A DNA stretch of 64,000 nt from Nocardioides sp. Soil805. GTDB lineage: Bacteria; Actinomycetota; Actinomycetes; Propionibacteriales; Nocardioidaceae. Both the position numbers and the translations under genes were made by a program. The stretch covers positions 357,148 to 421,147 of the forward strand of contig NZ_LMSU01000003.1 of NCBI RefSeq assembly GCF_001429625.1, written 5' to 3'. This document shows, in pieces, positions 40,920 through 50,737 of the stretch. Position 1 is the stretch's first letter. Each line of letters opens with the position of its first letter. The notes under the pieces are model-generated. The model worked only from the letters and a program-made list of their open reading frames with translations, did not search any database and was not told the origin of the DNA.

Positions 40920-43427
40920 TCAGCCTTCCACACCCTCGGTGGACGCCCCGGGCTCCTCGCCCGGGACGGCGCCGGCGACCGCGGCCGCGACCGGACCGGC
41001 CACGGCGGCGATGGGCTGGGCGGCCGGGATGCCGGAGCCGTCGCGGCGCCCGGTGGCCTCCGGGAGGTCCACCGGGGCCCCGCTGGCGGCGGCCGCCCGG
41101 GCGGGGGCGGCACCGGCCCAGGCGGTCAGCAGGGTGTCCTCGCCCTTGAGGAACCGGTGGCAGCGGACACCGCCGGTGGCGCGCCCCTTGGCGGGGTACT
41201 CCGAGAACGGGGTCACCTTGACGGCGCCGGCCTCGGTCCCGGGCAGGGCGGTCGATGCGCCGCTGGCCGTCACCACGACTGCCTCGGTCGGGTCGAGCGC
41301 CCCGAAGAACGTGACCCGCTCGCCGGAGGTGAGCCGGACGCCGGCGATGCCGCCGCCGGAGCGGCCCTGGGGTCGCACCGCGTCGGCGGTGAAGTGCAGC
41401 AGCTGGGCGTCGGTGGTGATGAAGCAGAGCGTCTCCGCGCCGGTCGCGAGCTCGACCGCACCGACGACCTCGTCGCCGTCCTTGAGCGAGATGACGTCCC
41501 ACTCGTCGCGGTTGAGCACCTCGGGGTTGACCCGCTTGACCGTCCCGTCCCGCGTGCCGAGCGCCAGGCCCGGGCCCTCGGCGGCCAGCGAGGTGAGGGC
41601 GAGCGCCCGCTCACCCTTGTCGAGCACGACCAGCTCGCTCAGAGCGAGCGTCCCCTTCAGGTTGGGGTCGTTGCTGGTGGACGGCAGCTCCGCGTTGCTG
41701 AGGTCCACAACGGAAAGCCTGACCAGCCGACCGCGGTTGGTGAGTACGCCGATCTCGCCGCGCTTGGTCGTGCGTACCACCGAAACGGTGACGTCGTGAT
41801 TCGTCCTTGCCCCACCACCGCCCGGCATCTCGACGTCCTTGGTGCGAGCCAACAGTCCGGTGGAGGACAGCAGTACGAAGCAGGGGTCGTCTGCGAGCTC
41901 CACGGACGCTGCCGCGGCGATGGCCGGAGCCGCACCGAGCAGGACGGTACGGCGCGGGGTGCCGTAGGTCTTGGCGACCTCGGCCAGCTCGTCGGAGACG
42001 ACCTTGCGGAGCATCTTCTCGTCGGCCAGGATCGCGTCGAGCTGCTCGATGGTGCGCAGCAGCTCGTCGCGCTCCTTGTCGAGCTCGAGCTTGCTGAACT
42101 TCGTGAGCCGGCGCAGCGGCATGTCGAGGATGTAGTCGGCCTGGATCTCCGAGAGCTCGAAGATGTCGATGAGGCGCTCCTTGGCCGCCGCGGCGTTGTC
42201 GGAGGACCGGATCACCTGGATGACCTCGTCGATGTCGAGGATCGCCAGCAGGAGGCCGTCGACGAGGTGGAGGCGGTCGGCGGCCTTAGTGCGGCGGAAC
42301 GCCGAGCGGCGGCGTACGACGTCGAAGCGGTGGCCGAGGAAGACCTCCAGCAGCTCCTTGAGCCCCAGCGTGCGCGGCTGGCCGTCGACGAGCGCGACGG
42401 TGTTGATGCCGAAGGAGTCCTCCATCGGGGTCAGCTTGTAGAGCTGCTCGAGCAGGGCCTCGGGGACGAAGCCGTTCTTGACCTCGATGACCAGTCGCAG
42501 TCCGTGGCTGCGGTCGGTGAGGTCCTTGATGTCGGAGATGCCCTGCAGCTTCTTGGACAGCACGAGCGCCTTGATCCGCTCGATGACCCGCTCGGTGCCG
42601 ACGCCGTAGGGCAGCTCGGTGACGACGATGCCCTTCTTGCGGGGCGTCACGGCCTCGACCCGGGCGGTGGCGCGCATCTTGAACACGCCGCGACCCGTCT
42701 CGTAGGCGTCGCGGATCCCGTCGAGGCCGACGATCTTGCCGCCGGTGGGCAGGTCGGGGCCCGGGATGAAGCGCATCAGGTCGTCCAGCGACGCCTTCGG
42801 GGAGGTGATCATGTGGCGCAGCGCCTGCACGACCTCGACGAGGTTGTGGGGGGCGATGTTGGTGGCCATCCCGACCGCGATGCCGGTGGTGCCGTTGACG
42901 ATGAGGTTGGGGATCGCCGACGGCAGGACGACCGGCTCGGTCTCGCGGGAGTCGTAGTTGGGCTTGAAGTCGACGGTGTCCTCGTCGATGGAGGCGGTCA
43001 TCGCGGCGGCCGCGGGCGCCATCCGGCACTCGGTGTAGCGCATCGCGGCGGGGGAGTCGTCGGGCGAGCCGAAGTTGCCGTGCCCGTCGATCATCGGCAG
43101 CCGCATCGACCACGGCTGGGCCATCCGGACCAGGGCGTCGTAGATCGCGCCGTCGCCGTGCGGGTGCAGCTTGCCCATCACCTCGCCGACGACGCGAGCG
43201 CTCTTGACGTGGCCGCGGTCGGGGCGCACACCCATCTCGTCCATCGTGTAGAGGATGCGCCGCTGGACGGGCTTGAGGCCGTCGCGGGCGTCCGGGAGCG
43301 CGCGGGAGTAGATGACCGAGTAGGCGTACTCCAGGAAGGAGGACTGCATCTCGTCACCGATGTTGGTGTCGAGGATGTGCTCCTCGAAGTCGTCGGGCGG
43401 GGGTGGTGTCGTGGTACGCCGTGCCAT
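40920..43427 (-). CDS. parC: Type IIA topoisomerase subunit A (ParC/GyrA-like)
   Basis: The product is 835 residues. The breakage-rejoining domain begins [20 protein letters not shown] and has the catalytic tyrosine in [11 protein letters not shown] (Tyr131). The C-terminal beta-pinwheel has repeats such as [14 protein letters not shown]-like blades, ending in an Ala/Pro-rich tail. The GyrA box is weak. In the quinolone-binding loop [10 protein letters not shown] the residue equivalent to Ser83 of E. coli GyrA is Gly. It pairs with the subunit B gene at 31550. It heads the parC-lprG-MFS operon. Confidence 0.93.
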   Translation of the reverse strand: MARRTTTPPPPDDFEEHILDTNIGDEMQSSFLEYAYSVIYSRALPDARDGLKPVQRRILYTMDEMGVRPDRGHVKSARVVGEVMGKLHPHGDGAIYDALVRMAQPWSMRLPMIDGHGNFGSPDDSPAAMRYTECRMAPAAAAMTASIDEDTVDFKPNYDSRETEPVVLPSAIPNLIVNGTTGIAVGMATNIAPHNLVEVVQALRHMITSPKASLDDLMRFIPGPDLPTGGKIVGLDGIRDAYETGRGVFKMRATARVEAVTPRKKGIVVTELPYGVGTERVIERIKALVLSKKLQGISDIKDLTDRSHGLRLVIEVKNGFVPEALLEQLYKLTPMEDSFGINTVALVDGQPRTLGLKELLEVFLGHRFDVVRRRSAFRRTKAADRLHLVDGLLLAILDIDEVIQVIRSSDNAAAAKERLIDIFELSEIQADYILDMPLRRLTKFSKLELDKERDELLRTIEQLDAILADEKMLRKVVSDELAEVAKTYGTPRRTVLLGAAPAIAAAASVELADDPCFVLLSSTGLLARTKDVEMPGGGGARTNHDVTVSVVRTTKRGEIGVLTNRGRLVRLSVVDLSNAELPSTSNDPNLKGTLALSELVVLDKGERALALTSLAAEGPGLALGTRDGTVKRVNPEVLNRDEWDVISLKDGDEVVGAVELATGAETLCFITTDAQLLHFTADAVRPQGRSGGGIAGVRLTSGERVTFFGALDPTEAVVVTASGASTALPGTEAGAVKVTPFSEYPAKGRATGGVRCHRFLKGEDTLLTAWAGAAPARAAAASGAPVDLPEATGRRDGSGIPAAQPIAAVAGPVAAAVAGAVPGEEPGASTEGVEG

Positions 43428-43503
43428 GACGCCATTGTCCCCGTACGGCGTCCCCGGGCCACGCGGGGCGCGCCGCGTGGAGGTCTCGGGCTGGCGGGAC
43501 CGG

Positions 43504-43509
43504 TAGATT
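43504..43509 (+). promoter_or_regulatory. -10-like TAGATT, leaderless start of the acetyltransferase fusion gene
   Basis: TAGATT is followed by 6 nt and the GTG at 43516, with no ribosome site. Confidence 0.5.
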
Positions 43510-43515
43510 TCAGGT

Positions 43516-46221
43516 GTGACCGAGACGCAGGCCCAGCAGGCCACCCCTCCGCCGCGTCACTGGGAGGCCGACGTCCTGCTGCGTGACGGGCGGACAGCGC
43601 ACATCCGCCCGATCCAGCCGGGCGACGCCGAGCTGCTGGTGGAGTTCTACGCCCGGGTCTCCGACGAGTCGAAGTACTACCGCTTCTTCTCCCCGATGCC
43701 CCAGCTGTCCGATCGGGACGTCAAGCGCTTCACCGAGGTCGACTACGTCACCCGGGTCGCCTTCATCCTCACCGTCGCCGGCGAGATGATCGCGGTCGGG
43801 CGCTACGACACGATCGAGGCGGGCAAGGCCGAGGTGGCCTTCCTCGTCGAGGACCGGCACCAGGGCCGCGGGATCGGCCAGCTCCTGCTCGAGCACCTCG
43901 CCCAGGCCGGCCGCGAGCGCGGCATCGACCGCTTCGTCGCCGAGGTCCTGCCCGACAACCAGGCGATGATCCACACGTTCAAGGACGCCGGCTACCAGGT
44001 CAAGAGCGCCTACGACGAGGGCGTCATGGAGCTCGAGTTCCGCATCGACCCCACCGACACGGCGCTCGGGGTGATGGAGCAGCGCGAGCACCGCGCCGAG
44101 TCCGCCTCCATCGAGAGCTTCTTCCGGCCCAGGTCGGTGGCGGTCATCGGGGCCAGCCGGCGCCAGGACACCATCGGTCGCGCGCTGGTGCGCAACCTCG
44201 TCCTCGGGGACTTCACCGGGCGCGTCCACGTCGTCAACCCGAGCGCCGACTCGGTGGCCGGGATGCCGGCGTACAAGACGGTCGGGGAGATCCCCGGCCA
44301 GGTCGACGTGGCGATCGTGGCCGTGCCGGCCGAGGCGGTGCAGGACGTCGTCCTGGACTGCGCCGCCAAGGGCGTGCACGGTCTGGTCGTCATCTCGTCG
44401 GGCTTCGCCGAGACCGGCGAGGAGGGCCGCCACCGCCAGCGCCGCCTGGTCGGGCTGTCCCGCTCCTACGGCCTGCGGCTCATCGGCCCCAACGCGCTGG
44501 GCATCATCAACACCGACCCCGACGTCTCGCTCAACGCCTCGCTGTCGACGCTCATGCCGCCACGGGGTCGCGCCGGCTTCTTCTGCCAGTCCGGCGCCCT
44601 CGGCTCGGCCATCCTGGAGAAGGTCAACAACCGGGGCCTGGGCCTGTCGACCTTCGTCAGCGCCGGCAACCGCGCCGACGTCTCGGGCAACGACCTCCTG
44701 CAGTACTGGGAGGAGGACGACGCGACCGAGGTCGTCCTGCTCTACCTCGAGTCGATCGGCAACCCGCGGAAGTTCTCCCGCATCGCCCGCCGGGTGAGCC
44801 GTCGCAAGCCGATCATCGCCGTCCGCTCCGGACGCAGCACCCAGGGCGTCCCGATGGGCCACGCCGTGCGCAAGATCGCGGCTCCCTCCCAGGCCGTCGA
44901 CGCGATGTTCCGCCAGGCCGGCGTCATCCAGGTCGACACCCTGGAGGAGATGTTCGACGTCGCCCAGCTGCTCGCGCACCAGCCGCTGCCCCGCGGTCGC
45001 CGGGTGGCCGTCGTCGGCAACTCCGACGCGCTCGGCCTGCTCGCCGCCGACGCGGCCACCAGCGTGGGCCTCGTGGTCAACAAGCAGGTCGCGCTCGGGG
45101 CCGACGCCGGCGCCGAGGACTTCGAGGACGCCCTCGACGCCGCCATCGACGACCCCGAGGTCGACGCCGTGGCCGCGATCTACATCCCGCCCCTCAACAT
45201 CTCGGGCGAGGACGTGGCCAACGTGCTCGCCGCCGTGGGCGAGCAGTCCGACAAGCCGATCGTCTCCACCTTCCTCGGCGCCGAGGGCGTGCCGGAGCTG
45301 CTGCGTGTCCCGGACGTCGCGGGCTCCAGCGCGGGTCGCGGCTCCGTCCCGTCGTACCCCGCCGTCGAGGCCGCGGTGCGGGCGCTGGCACGCGTCGTCG
45401 AGTACGCCGTGTGGCTGCGCACCCCGGACCGCGCCCACTCCGACGAGGCACTGGTCGACCGCGCGGCCGCCCGCCGGTTCGTCAACGAGCTGCTGATGCA
45501 CCACCCCGACGGCAAGGACCTGTCCTTCGGCGAGCTGCGCGACCTGCTCGCCTGCTACGGCATCGACCTGTGGGACACCCGCTCCGTGGCCACCCTGGAG
45601 GAGGCGCTCGCGGCCGGGGAGGACCTCGGCTTCGACGTGGTCCTCAAGGCGACCGCCGACCACCTGCGGCACCGCCCCGACCTCGCGCACGTGTGGCGCA
45701 ACATCGACAACGCCGCGGAGATGCGCGACGCCTGGGAGACCCTGAGCCGGGTCATCGACTCCCCGGAGCGGGCCGGCTTCGTGGTCCAGAAGAACGCGCC
45801 CCCCGGAGTCCCGGTGGGGATCTCCTCGATGGAGGACCCGCTCTTCGGCCCGGTGCTGTCCTTCGGCATCGGTGGCCCGCTCACCGAGCTGCTGGGGGAC
45901 CGGTCGTTCCGCATCCCGCCGCTCGCCGAGCACGACGCCCAGGACATGGTGCGCGAGATCAAGGCGTCGCCGATCCTGTTCGGCTACCGCGGATCGGAGA
46001 TCGTCGACGTCGTCGAGATCGAGCGGCTCGTACGCCGCGTGGCCCAGGTCCAGAACGACCTGCCCGAGGTCCGCGCCCTCGAGCTGCCCCTCGTGCTGGC
46101 CGGCGCCTCGGGAGCCTCGGTGCTCGGCGGCTCGGCACGGATCGAGCCGGTGCTCGACCCGCGCTCCGACTGGTTCGTGCGCCGGCTGTCCACACCGCCG
46201 GGCGACACCATGCCCGACTGA
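43516..46221 (+). CDS. Fused GNAT acetyltransferase / NDP-forming acyl-CoA synthetase (Pat-like)
   Basis: The product is 901 residues. Residues about 20-180 form a GNAT domain ([20 protein letters not shown], the acetyl-CoA Q/RxxGxG/A motif). About 195-680 is a CoA-binding and succinyl-CoA-ligase-like region ([20 protein letters not shown], then [12 protein letters not shown]), and an ATP-grasp-like domain ends the protein ([20 protein letters not shown]). The layout resembles PatZ-type protein acetyltransferases, but with the GNAT at the N-terminus, as in many actinobacteria. It may acetylate or regulate acyl-CoA synthetases. The ligase-like histidine of NDP-forming enzymes is not clear. Confidence 0.9.
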   Translation: MTETQAQQATPPPRHWEADVLLRDGRTAHIRPIQPGDAELLVEFYARVSDESKYYRFFSPMPQLSDRDVKRFTEVDYVTRVAFILTVAGEMIAVGRYDTIEAGKAEVAFLVEDRHQGRGIGQLLLEHLAQAGRERGIDRFVAEVLPDNQAMIHTFKDAGYQVKSAYDEGVMELEFRIDPTDTALGVMEQREHRAESASIESFFRPRSVAVIGASRRQDTIGRALVRNLVLGDFTGRVHVVNPSADSVAGMPAYKTVGEIPGQVDVAIVAVPAEAVQDVVLDCAAKGVHGLVVISSGFAETGEEGRHRQRRLVGLSRSYGLRLIGPNALGIINTDPDVSLNASLSTLMPPRGRAGFFCQSGALGSAILEKVNNRGLGLSTFVSAGNRADVSGNDLLQYWEEDDATEVVLLYLESIGNPRKFSRIARRVSRRKPIIAVRSGRSTQGVPMGHAVRKIAAPSQAVDAMFRQAGVIQVDTLEEMFDVAQLLAHQPLPRGRRVAVVGNSDALGLLAADAATSVGLVVNKQVALGADAGAEDFEDALDAAIDDPEVDAVAAIYIPPLNISGEDVANVLAAVGEQSDKPIVSTFLGAEGVPELLRVPDVAGSSAGRGSVPSYPAVEAAVRALARVVEYAVWLRTPDRAHSDEALVDRAAARRFVNELLMHHPDGKDLSFGELRDLLACYGIDLWDTRSVATLEEALAAGEDLGFDVVLKATADHLRHRPDLAHVWRNIDNAAEMRDAWETLSRVIDSPERAGFVVQKNAPPGVPVGISSMEDPLFGPVLSFGIGGPLTELLGDRSFRIPPLAEHDAQDMVREIKASPILFGYRGSEIVDVVEIERLVRRVAQVQNDLPEVRALELPLVLAGASGASVLGGSARIEPVLDPRSDWFVRRLSTPPGDTMPD

Positions 46222-46247
46222 GGGACCCGCGTGACAGGATGCGTCGC

Positions 46248-46823
46248 ATGCGCACCACCAGGCGAGACGCGGGAGCGCTCCGCGTCGCCATCGACCACAC
46301 CGGCTACTACCCCGAGGTCGTGACCGACGGGGTCTTCGCGGCCGTCGCCGGCGAGGACGTGCTGTCGTTCTACGTGCACCACGAGCCGACCTTCGACCGC
46401 GACGAGGTGCGCCGCCACCTCACCGTCGTGGTGCTGACGCCGTCGCGGCTGATCCTGGCCCACACCGACGAGCACCCCGGCGACGACCTGCTGCCCGACC
46501 CCTACACGTCGACCTCGACCGAGGCGATCGCCCTCGTGTCGGTGCGGTCAGTCGTGGTGACCCGGATGATCAGCAACCCGACGTCGGGGCCCACGCCGCC
46601 GGCGGAGGCGGTGCTGACGATCGGGTGGGGCGGTGTCGGCCGGGTCGACCTCGAGCCCGCCTCCTGCTCCGACCCCGAGTGCGACGCCGACCACGGCTAC
46701 ACGGGTGTCATCGCCGGTGACGACTTCTCGCTGCGCGTCTCCGCGGTGGCCGAGGGCACCGACGCCGTCACCGGCCTGCTCGAGTTCGCCGAGGCACTCT
46801 CCTCGCGCACCCGCGGCGCGTGA
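46248..46823 (+). CDS. DUF5998 protein
   Basis: The product is 191 residues. It contains IDHTGYYPEVVTDGVFAAVA, YVHHEPTFDRDEVRRHLTVV and the cysteine pair CSDPECDADHGYTG. The family is actinobacterial with unknown function. The ATG at 46248 has AGGA 8 nt upstream and is preferred over the ATG at 46239. It overlaps the phosphodiesterase gene by GTGA. Confidence 0.8.
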   Translation: MRTTRRDAGALRVAIDHTGYYPEVVTDGVFAAVAGEDVLSFYVHHEPTFDRDEVRRHLTVVVLTPSRLILAHTDEHPGDDLLPDPYTSTSTEAIALVSVRSVVVTRMISNPTSGPTPPAEAVLTIGWGGVGRVDLEPASCSDPECDADHGYTGVIAGDDFSLRVSAVAEGTDAVTGLLEFAEALSSRTRGA

Positions 46824-47968
46824 CGTCCGTCGGGGCGTCCGCGGAGGCCTTCACCGAGCCGGCGTACGGCGACCGCTCGCTGGGTGACGTCGTCCCCGCC
46901 GTGGCGCGCGCGCTGGGGGTCGGTCCGGACGTCGTCGGACCGGCGCCGACCGGGCTGCTGCTCCCCGACGCGGGCTCGTGGGTGGTCTTCCTCGTCGACG
47001 GGCTGGGCGCCGAGCTGCTGCGCCGCCACGCCCACGCCGCGCCGTACCTCTCCTCGCTCGTCGGCGGCCATGCCGCCGGCACGGCGGGAGTCCCCTCGAC
47101 GACCGCCACCAGCCTCACGTCGCTGGGGACCGGCCTGACGCCCGGCACGCACGGGCTGGTGGGCTTCACCGCGCGCGTGCCGGGGACGGACCGGCTGCTC
47201 AACCACCTCTGGTGGGACAAGCGCGTCGACCCTCTCGAGTGGCAGCCGCACCCGACGGCGTTCGCCCGGCTCGCCGGAGCCGGCGTGCGGGTGACGGTGG
47301 TCAACAAGCGTGAGTTCGAGGGATCCGGCCTCACCGTCGCCGCACACCGTGGAGCGGCGTACGTCGGGGCGGACCGGGTCGGCGAGCGGATCGCCGGCGT
47401 GGTGGCCGCGGCCGCCACGTCGCCCTCCCTCACCTACGTCTACGACTCCGACCTCGACTGGACCGGCCACAAGTTCGGGGTCGCATCGACCCAGTGGCTG
47501 CAGCAGCTGGCGATGGTCGACGCCGAGGCCGAGCAGCTGCGCGAGGCGCTGCCCGCCTCCACCCGGCTGCTCGTCGTCGCCGACCACGGGATGGTCGACA
47601 GCGCACCCGGCGCCCGCGTGGACGTCGACGAGCGCACCGAGCTCCGCGACGGCGTGGCCCTGATGGGTGGTGAGGCCCGCTTCCGGCACCTCTACTGCTC
47701 GCAGCGCGCGGTGCCCTCGGTCGTCGCCACCTGGCGCGAGGTGCTGGGGGACCGGGCCACGGTGCTCACCCGTGACGAGGCCGTGGAGCGCGGCTGGTTC
47801 GGGGCCTCCGCCCCCCACGTGATGTCGCGGATCGGTGACGTGCTGGTGGCGTGCCGCGGCGACCTGGCGATCGTGTCGAGCCGGGACTTCGGCTACGAGA
47901 TGTCCCTCGTGGGGCTGCACGGCTCGCTCACCGCCGACGAGATGCTGATCCCGATCCTCGTCGGCTGA
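46820..47968 (+). CDS. Alkaline-phosphatase-superfamily phosphodiesterase
   Basis: The product is 382 residues. Metal-binding and nucleophile residues appear in WVVFLVDGLGAELL (Asp), VPSTTATSLTSLGTG (Thr nucleophile), YDSDLDWTGHKFG (Asp/His) and VADHGMVDS (Asp/His), the type I phosphodiesterase/nucleotide pyrophosphatase set. The substrate is unknown and may be a nucleotide or a phospho-sugar. The GTG overlaps the DUF5998 gene stop. Confidence 0.9.
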   Translation: MTSVGASAEAFTEPAYGDRSLGDVVPAVARALGVGPDVVGPAPTGLLLPDAGSWVVFLVDGLGAELLRRHAHAAPYLSSLVGGHAAGTAGVPSTTATSLTSLGTGLTPGTHGLVGFTARVPGTDRLLNHLWWDKRVDPLEWQPHPTAFARLAGAGVRVTVVNKREFEGSGLTVAAHRGAAYVGADRVGERIAGVVAAAATSPSLTYVYDSDLDWTGHKFGVASTQWLQQLAMVDAEAEQLREALPASTRLLVVADHGMVDSAPGARVDVDERTELRDGVALMGGEARFRHLYCSQRAVPSVVATWREVLGDRATVLTRDEAVERGWFGASAPHVMSRIGDVLVACRGDLAIVSSRDFGYEMSLVGLHGSLTADEMLIPILVG

Positions 47969-48060
47969 CGCCACGCCACGCCACGCCCGGACCGGACCGC
48001 GCAGCGGCGACGGAGCGGACTACGCTCGCCACCGGCACCGCAGACCGACCAGGGGGAGCC

Positions 48061-49005
48061 GTGGACGACGACGCCGCACGCGTGCGAGCACGCTTGGAGC
48101 ACTACCGCCGGGAGGGACTGCCCGCGGTCCGCGGGTGGTTCGAGCCCGAGTCGGCCGAGGTCATGGCGAAGCTGTTGGCCCGGCAGGTCGCGGACGGCGT
48201 CCGGGGTGGTGTCGCCGAGATCGGGGTGCACCACGGGCGTTCCTTCCTGCTGCTGGCCAACGGCCTGGCGCCGGGGGAGCTCGGCGTCGCGCTCGACGTC
48301 TTCGAGCGCCAGGACCTCAACCAGGACGGCTCCGGCCGGGGGGACCGCCGCGTCTTCGAGGACCACCTGCGCCGGTGGGCACCGGACGCGGACGTCACGG
48401 TGGTGTCGCGCTCGAGCCTGGAGGTGTCCACGGCGGACGCCTTCGACGTCTTCGGCCGCACGCGGATGTTCTCCGTCGACGGCGGCCACACCGCGGAGAT
48501 CACCCGCCACGACCTCGAGCTGGCCGAGGCGTGCCTGGTCGAGGGAGGCGTCGTCGTGCTCGACGACGTGCTCAACGGGCACTGGCTGGGCGTCTTCACC
48601 GGGATGGCGGCCTACCTGCTGGACCGTCCCGGACTGGTGCCCTTCGCGCTGTCGCCCAACAAGCTCTACCTGGCCGGCTCCCGCGACGACGCCGCGTCGT
48701 ACGCCGCGTTCCTGCGCGAGGTCGTCCCGGACCTGATGTCCAAGCCGGACGTGGAGTTCTTCGGGACCACCATCGACGTCTACGAGCGGCGTGCGCCGAC
48801 GGCCGCAGCGACCCCGTCGGGTCCGCCCGCCGGCCCACCCGGCGGGCCCGGGCCTCCCCTGCGGCGCGAGCGGGCCGCGCGGAAGGCGGCCGAGCACCGC
48901 GTGGCGGCGCTCGAGCAGCGGCTCGCCGAGGTCGAGGGCTCGCGCTCGTGGCGGCTGACCCGACCGGTGCGCTGGGCGTCGGCCCGCGCGCGTCGCCGGG
49001 GCTAG
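48061..49005 (+). CDS. SAM-dependent methyltransferase with C-terminal coiled coil
   Basis: The product is 314 residues. The SAM motif is GVAEIGVHHGRSFLLLANGL (about 47-66) with VALDVFERQDLNQDG; a metal-binding-like SVDGGHTAEITRHDLELAE follows, as in class I family 24-type enzymes. After a Pro-rich linker (about 250) the C-terminus is a short coiled coil ending GSRSWRLTRPVRWA, a tail motif shared with surface-glycan glycosyltransferases and methyltransferases. It probably methylates a sugar. AGGGGGA precedes the GTG. It converges with thymidine kinase with a 4-nt overlap. Confidence 0.85.
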   Translation: MDDDAARVRARLEHYRREGLPAVRGWFEPESAEVMAKLLARQVADGVRGGVAEIGVHHGRSFLLLANGLAPGELGVALDVFERQDLNQDGSGRGDRRVFEDHLRRWAPDADVTVVSRSSLEVSTADAFDVFGRTRMFSVDGGHTAEITRHDLELAEACLVEGGVVVLDDVLNGHWLGVFTGMAAYLLDRPGLVPFALSPNKLYLAGSRDDAASYAAFLREVVPDLMSKPDVEFFGTTIDVYERRAPTAAATPSGPPAGPPGGPGPPLRRERAARKAAEHRVAALEQRLAEVEGSRSWRLTRPVRWASARARRRG

Positions 49006-49655
49006 CCGAAGGGCAACGGCTCGGGGGCCAGGCTGACCGCCTTGGCGCGGGCGGCGGTGAGCCGGCGGCGGTGGTGCTGGCGGCACAGGACCTCGTAGGC
49101 GACCTCGGCCGGCGGCTCGTCCACCGTCTCGACGTCGCCCACCACCACGACCTCGCCCTCGACCACCATCACGCCGTTCTCGGTGCGCGCGTTGTGGGTG
49201 GCGCGCTTGCCGCACCAGCACAGCGCCTCGACCTGGAGGACGTTCATCCGGTCCGCGAGCTCCACGAGGCGCGCGGAGCCGGGGAACAGCGACGAGCGGA
49301 AGTCGGTGAGGATGCCGAAGGCGAACACGTCGATCTGCAGCTCGTCGACGACCTTGGCCAGCTGGTCGATCTGGGCGGTCGTGTAGAACTGCGCCTCGTC
49401 GCAGATGAGGTAGTCGATGCGCCCGCCCGCGGTGAGGGTGCTGACGACGTACTGCCAGAAGTCGAAGTCGATCGGCACCTCGAGCGCGTCGTGGGTCAGT
49501 CCCAGCCTGCTGGACAGCACTGCCTCCCCGGCGCGGTCGTGGGAGGTGAAGATCCTGCCCACCCGCCCACGCGCGGCGTGGTTGTGGTTGGTCTGGAGCG
49601 CCAGGGTCGACTTGCCGGAGTCCATGGTGCCGGTGAAGAAGTGCAGTTCAGCCAC
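49002..49655 (-). CDS. tdk: Thymidine kinase
   Basis: The product is 217 residues. P-loop GTMDSGKSTLALQ (about 8-20), Walker-B-like YLICDEAQFYTTAQID and the zinc cysteines CWCGKRATHNAR and CRQHHRRR are the type II TK signature. It phosphorylates thymidine for salvage. The GTG has a -10-like CAAGAT 8 nt upstream and no ribosome site, so the mRNA is probably leaderless. Its stop overlaps the convergent methyltransferase stop by four bases. Confidence 0.94.
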   Translation of the reverse strand: MAELHFFTGTMDSGKSTLALQTNHNHAARGRVGRIFTSHDRAGEAVLSSRLGLTHDALEVPIDFDFWQYVVSTLTAGGRIDYLICDEAQFYTTAQIDQLAKVVDELQIDVFAFGILTDFRSSLFPGSARLVELADRMNVLQVEALCWCGKRATHNARTENGVMVVEGEVVVVGDVETVDEPPAEVAYEVLCRQHHRRRLTAARAKAVSLAPEPLPFG

Positions 49656-49709
49656 GAGGAGCGATCTTGTCACAGCCGCGGCGGACCGCAGGAGTGCAGG
49701 ATGGGTGTC

Positions 49710-50534
49710 ATGGCCGACACTCCGCTGATCTCGGCCGACGAGCTCCGCCACGGGCTCGCCGGCGTGACCGTCCTCGACGTCCGCTACCGGATGGGCGGGC
49801 CGCCTGGTCTCGACGAGTACCTCGCCGGTCACGTCCCCTCGGCGGCGTACGTCGATCTCGAGGTCGAGCTCTCCGACCCACCGGCCGACCCGGTCGACGA
49901 GCGCGGCCGGCACCCGCTGCCGAGCAGCGAGCGCTTCATCGACGCGATGCAACGGGCCGGGGTCGACCTGGACGCGTCGGTGGTCGTGTACGACGACTGG
50001 CAGGGCCGCGCCGCCGCACGCGCGTGGTGGCTGCTGCGCCACCACGGGCACCGCGACGTCCGGGTCCTCGACGGCGGCTGGGCCGCGTGGCTGGCCGCCG
50101 GGGGAGAGTCGGAGGCCGGGCGGCACGAGCCGCGGCGTGGGACGTTCCACGGGAGCCCGGGCGCGATGCCGGTGGTGGCCGCGGACGACGTGCTCGACGT
50201 ACCGGTGCTCGTCGACGCCCGCGCCCCGGAGCGCTACCGCGGCGAGGTGGAGCCGGTGGACCCGGTCGCCGGACGCATCCCGGGTGCCGTCAGCGTCGAC
50301 ACCGGCCGCAACCTCGACAACCACGGCCGCTTCCGGGCCGCAGGGGAGCTGCGCGCGCTCTACGCCGGGGTGGGTGTGACCGCCGGCACGGACGTGGCGG
50401 CGTACTGCGGGTCGGGGGTGACGGCGACCCACGACATCCTGGCCCTGGAGGTTTGCGGGATCCCGGCCGCGCTCTACGCGGCGAGCTGGAGCGGGTGGGT
50501 CGCGGACCCGCAGCGGCCGGTCGAGCGCGGCTGA
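49710..50534 (+). CDS. Sulfurtransferase with two rhodanese domains
   Basis: The product is 274 residues. It has tandem rhodanese domains; the first lacks a catalytic Cys, the second has the loop YCGSGVTATHDILALE with the active Cys (about 228). CGSGVT is the 3-mercaptopyruvate sulfurtransferase-type loop. It moves sulfur from thiosulfate or 3-mercaptopyruvate to an acceptor. An ATG three codons earlier (49701) has a GGAG 6 nt upstream and is an alternative start. Confidence 0.9.
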   Translation: MADTPLISADELRHGLAGVTVLDVRYRMGGPPGLDEYLAGHVPSAAYVDLEVELSDPPADPVDERGRHPLPSSERFIDAMQRAGVDLDASVVVYDDWQGRAAARAWWLLRHHGHRDVRVLDGGWAAWLAAGGESEAGRHEPRRGTFHGSPGAMPVVAADDVLDVPVLVDARAPERYRGEVEPVDPVAGRIPGAVSVDTGRNLDNHGRFRAAGELRALYAGVGVTAGTDVAAYCGSGVTATHDILALEVCGIPAALYAASWSGWVADPQRPVERG

Positions 50535-50737
50535 AGGTCCGTCCACGCCCACACGGAGACCCGCCGTGTCCGGCGAAGACCGTGAAGCCCCGCCCCAGGG
50601 GTGGGCGCTGGACTAGACCGTTCGGACTGGTCTGGACAAGCTTCTCCGAAGTCGCCACGCCGAGCCCGCCGGCGCTCCTAGGTTCCCCGCTGTGACCCGC
50701 CGACTCGCGGCCCGGGCATCCTTCTTCGGAGCACTTC

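Noticed and set aside
40614-43586. 990-aa plus-strand ORF
   Set aside because: It is antisense to the well-supported parC and lprG genes; long false frames are expected in DNA this GC-rich.
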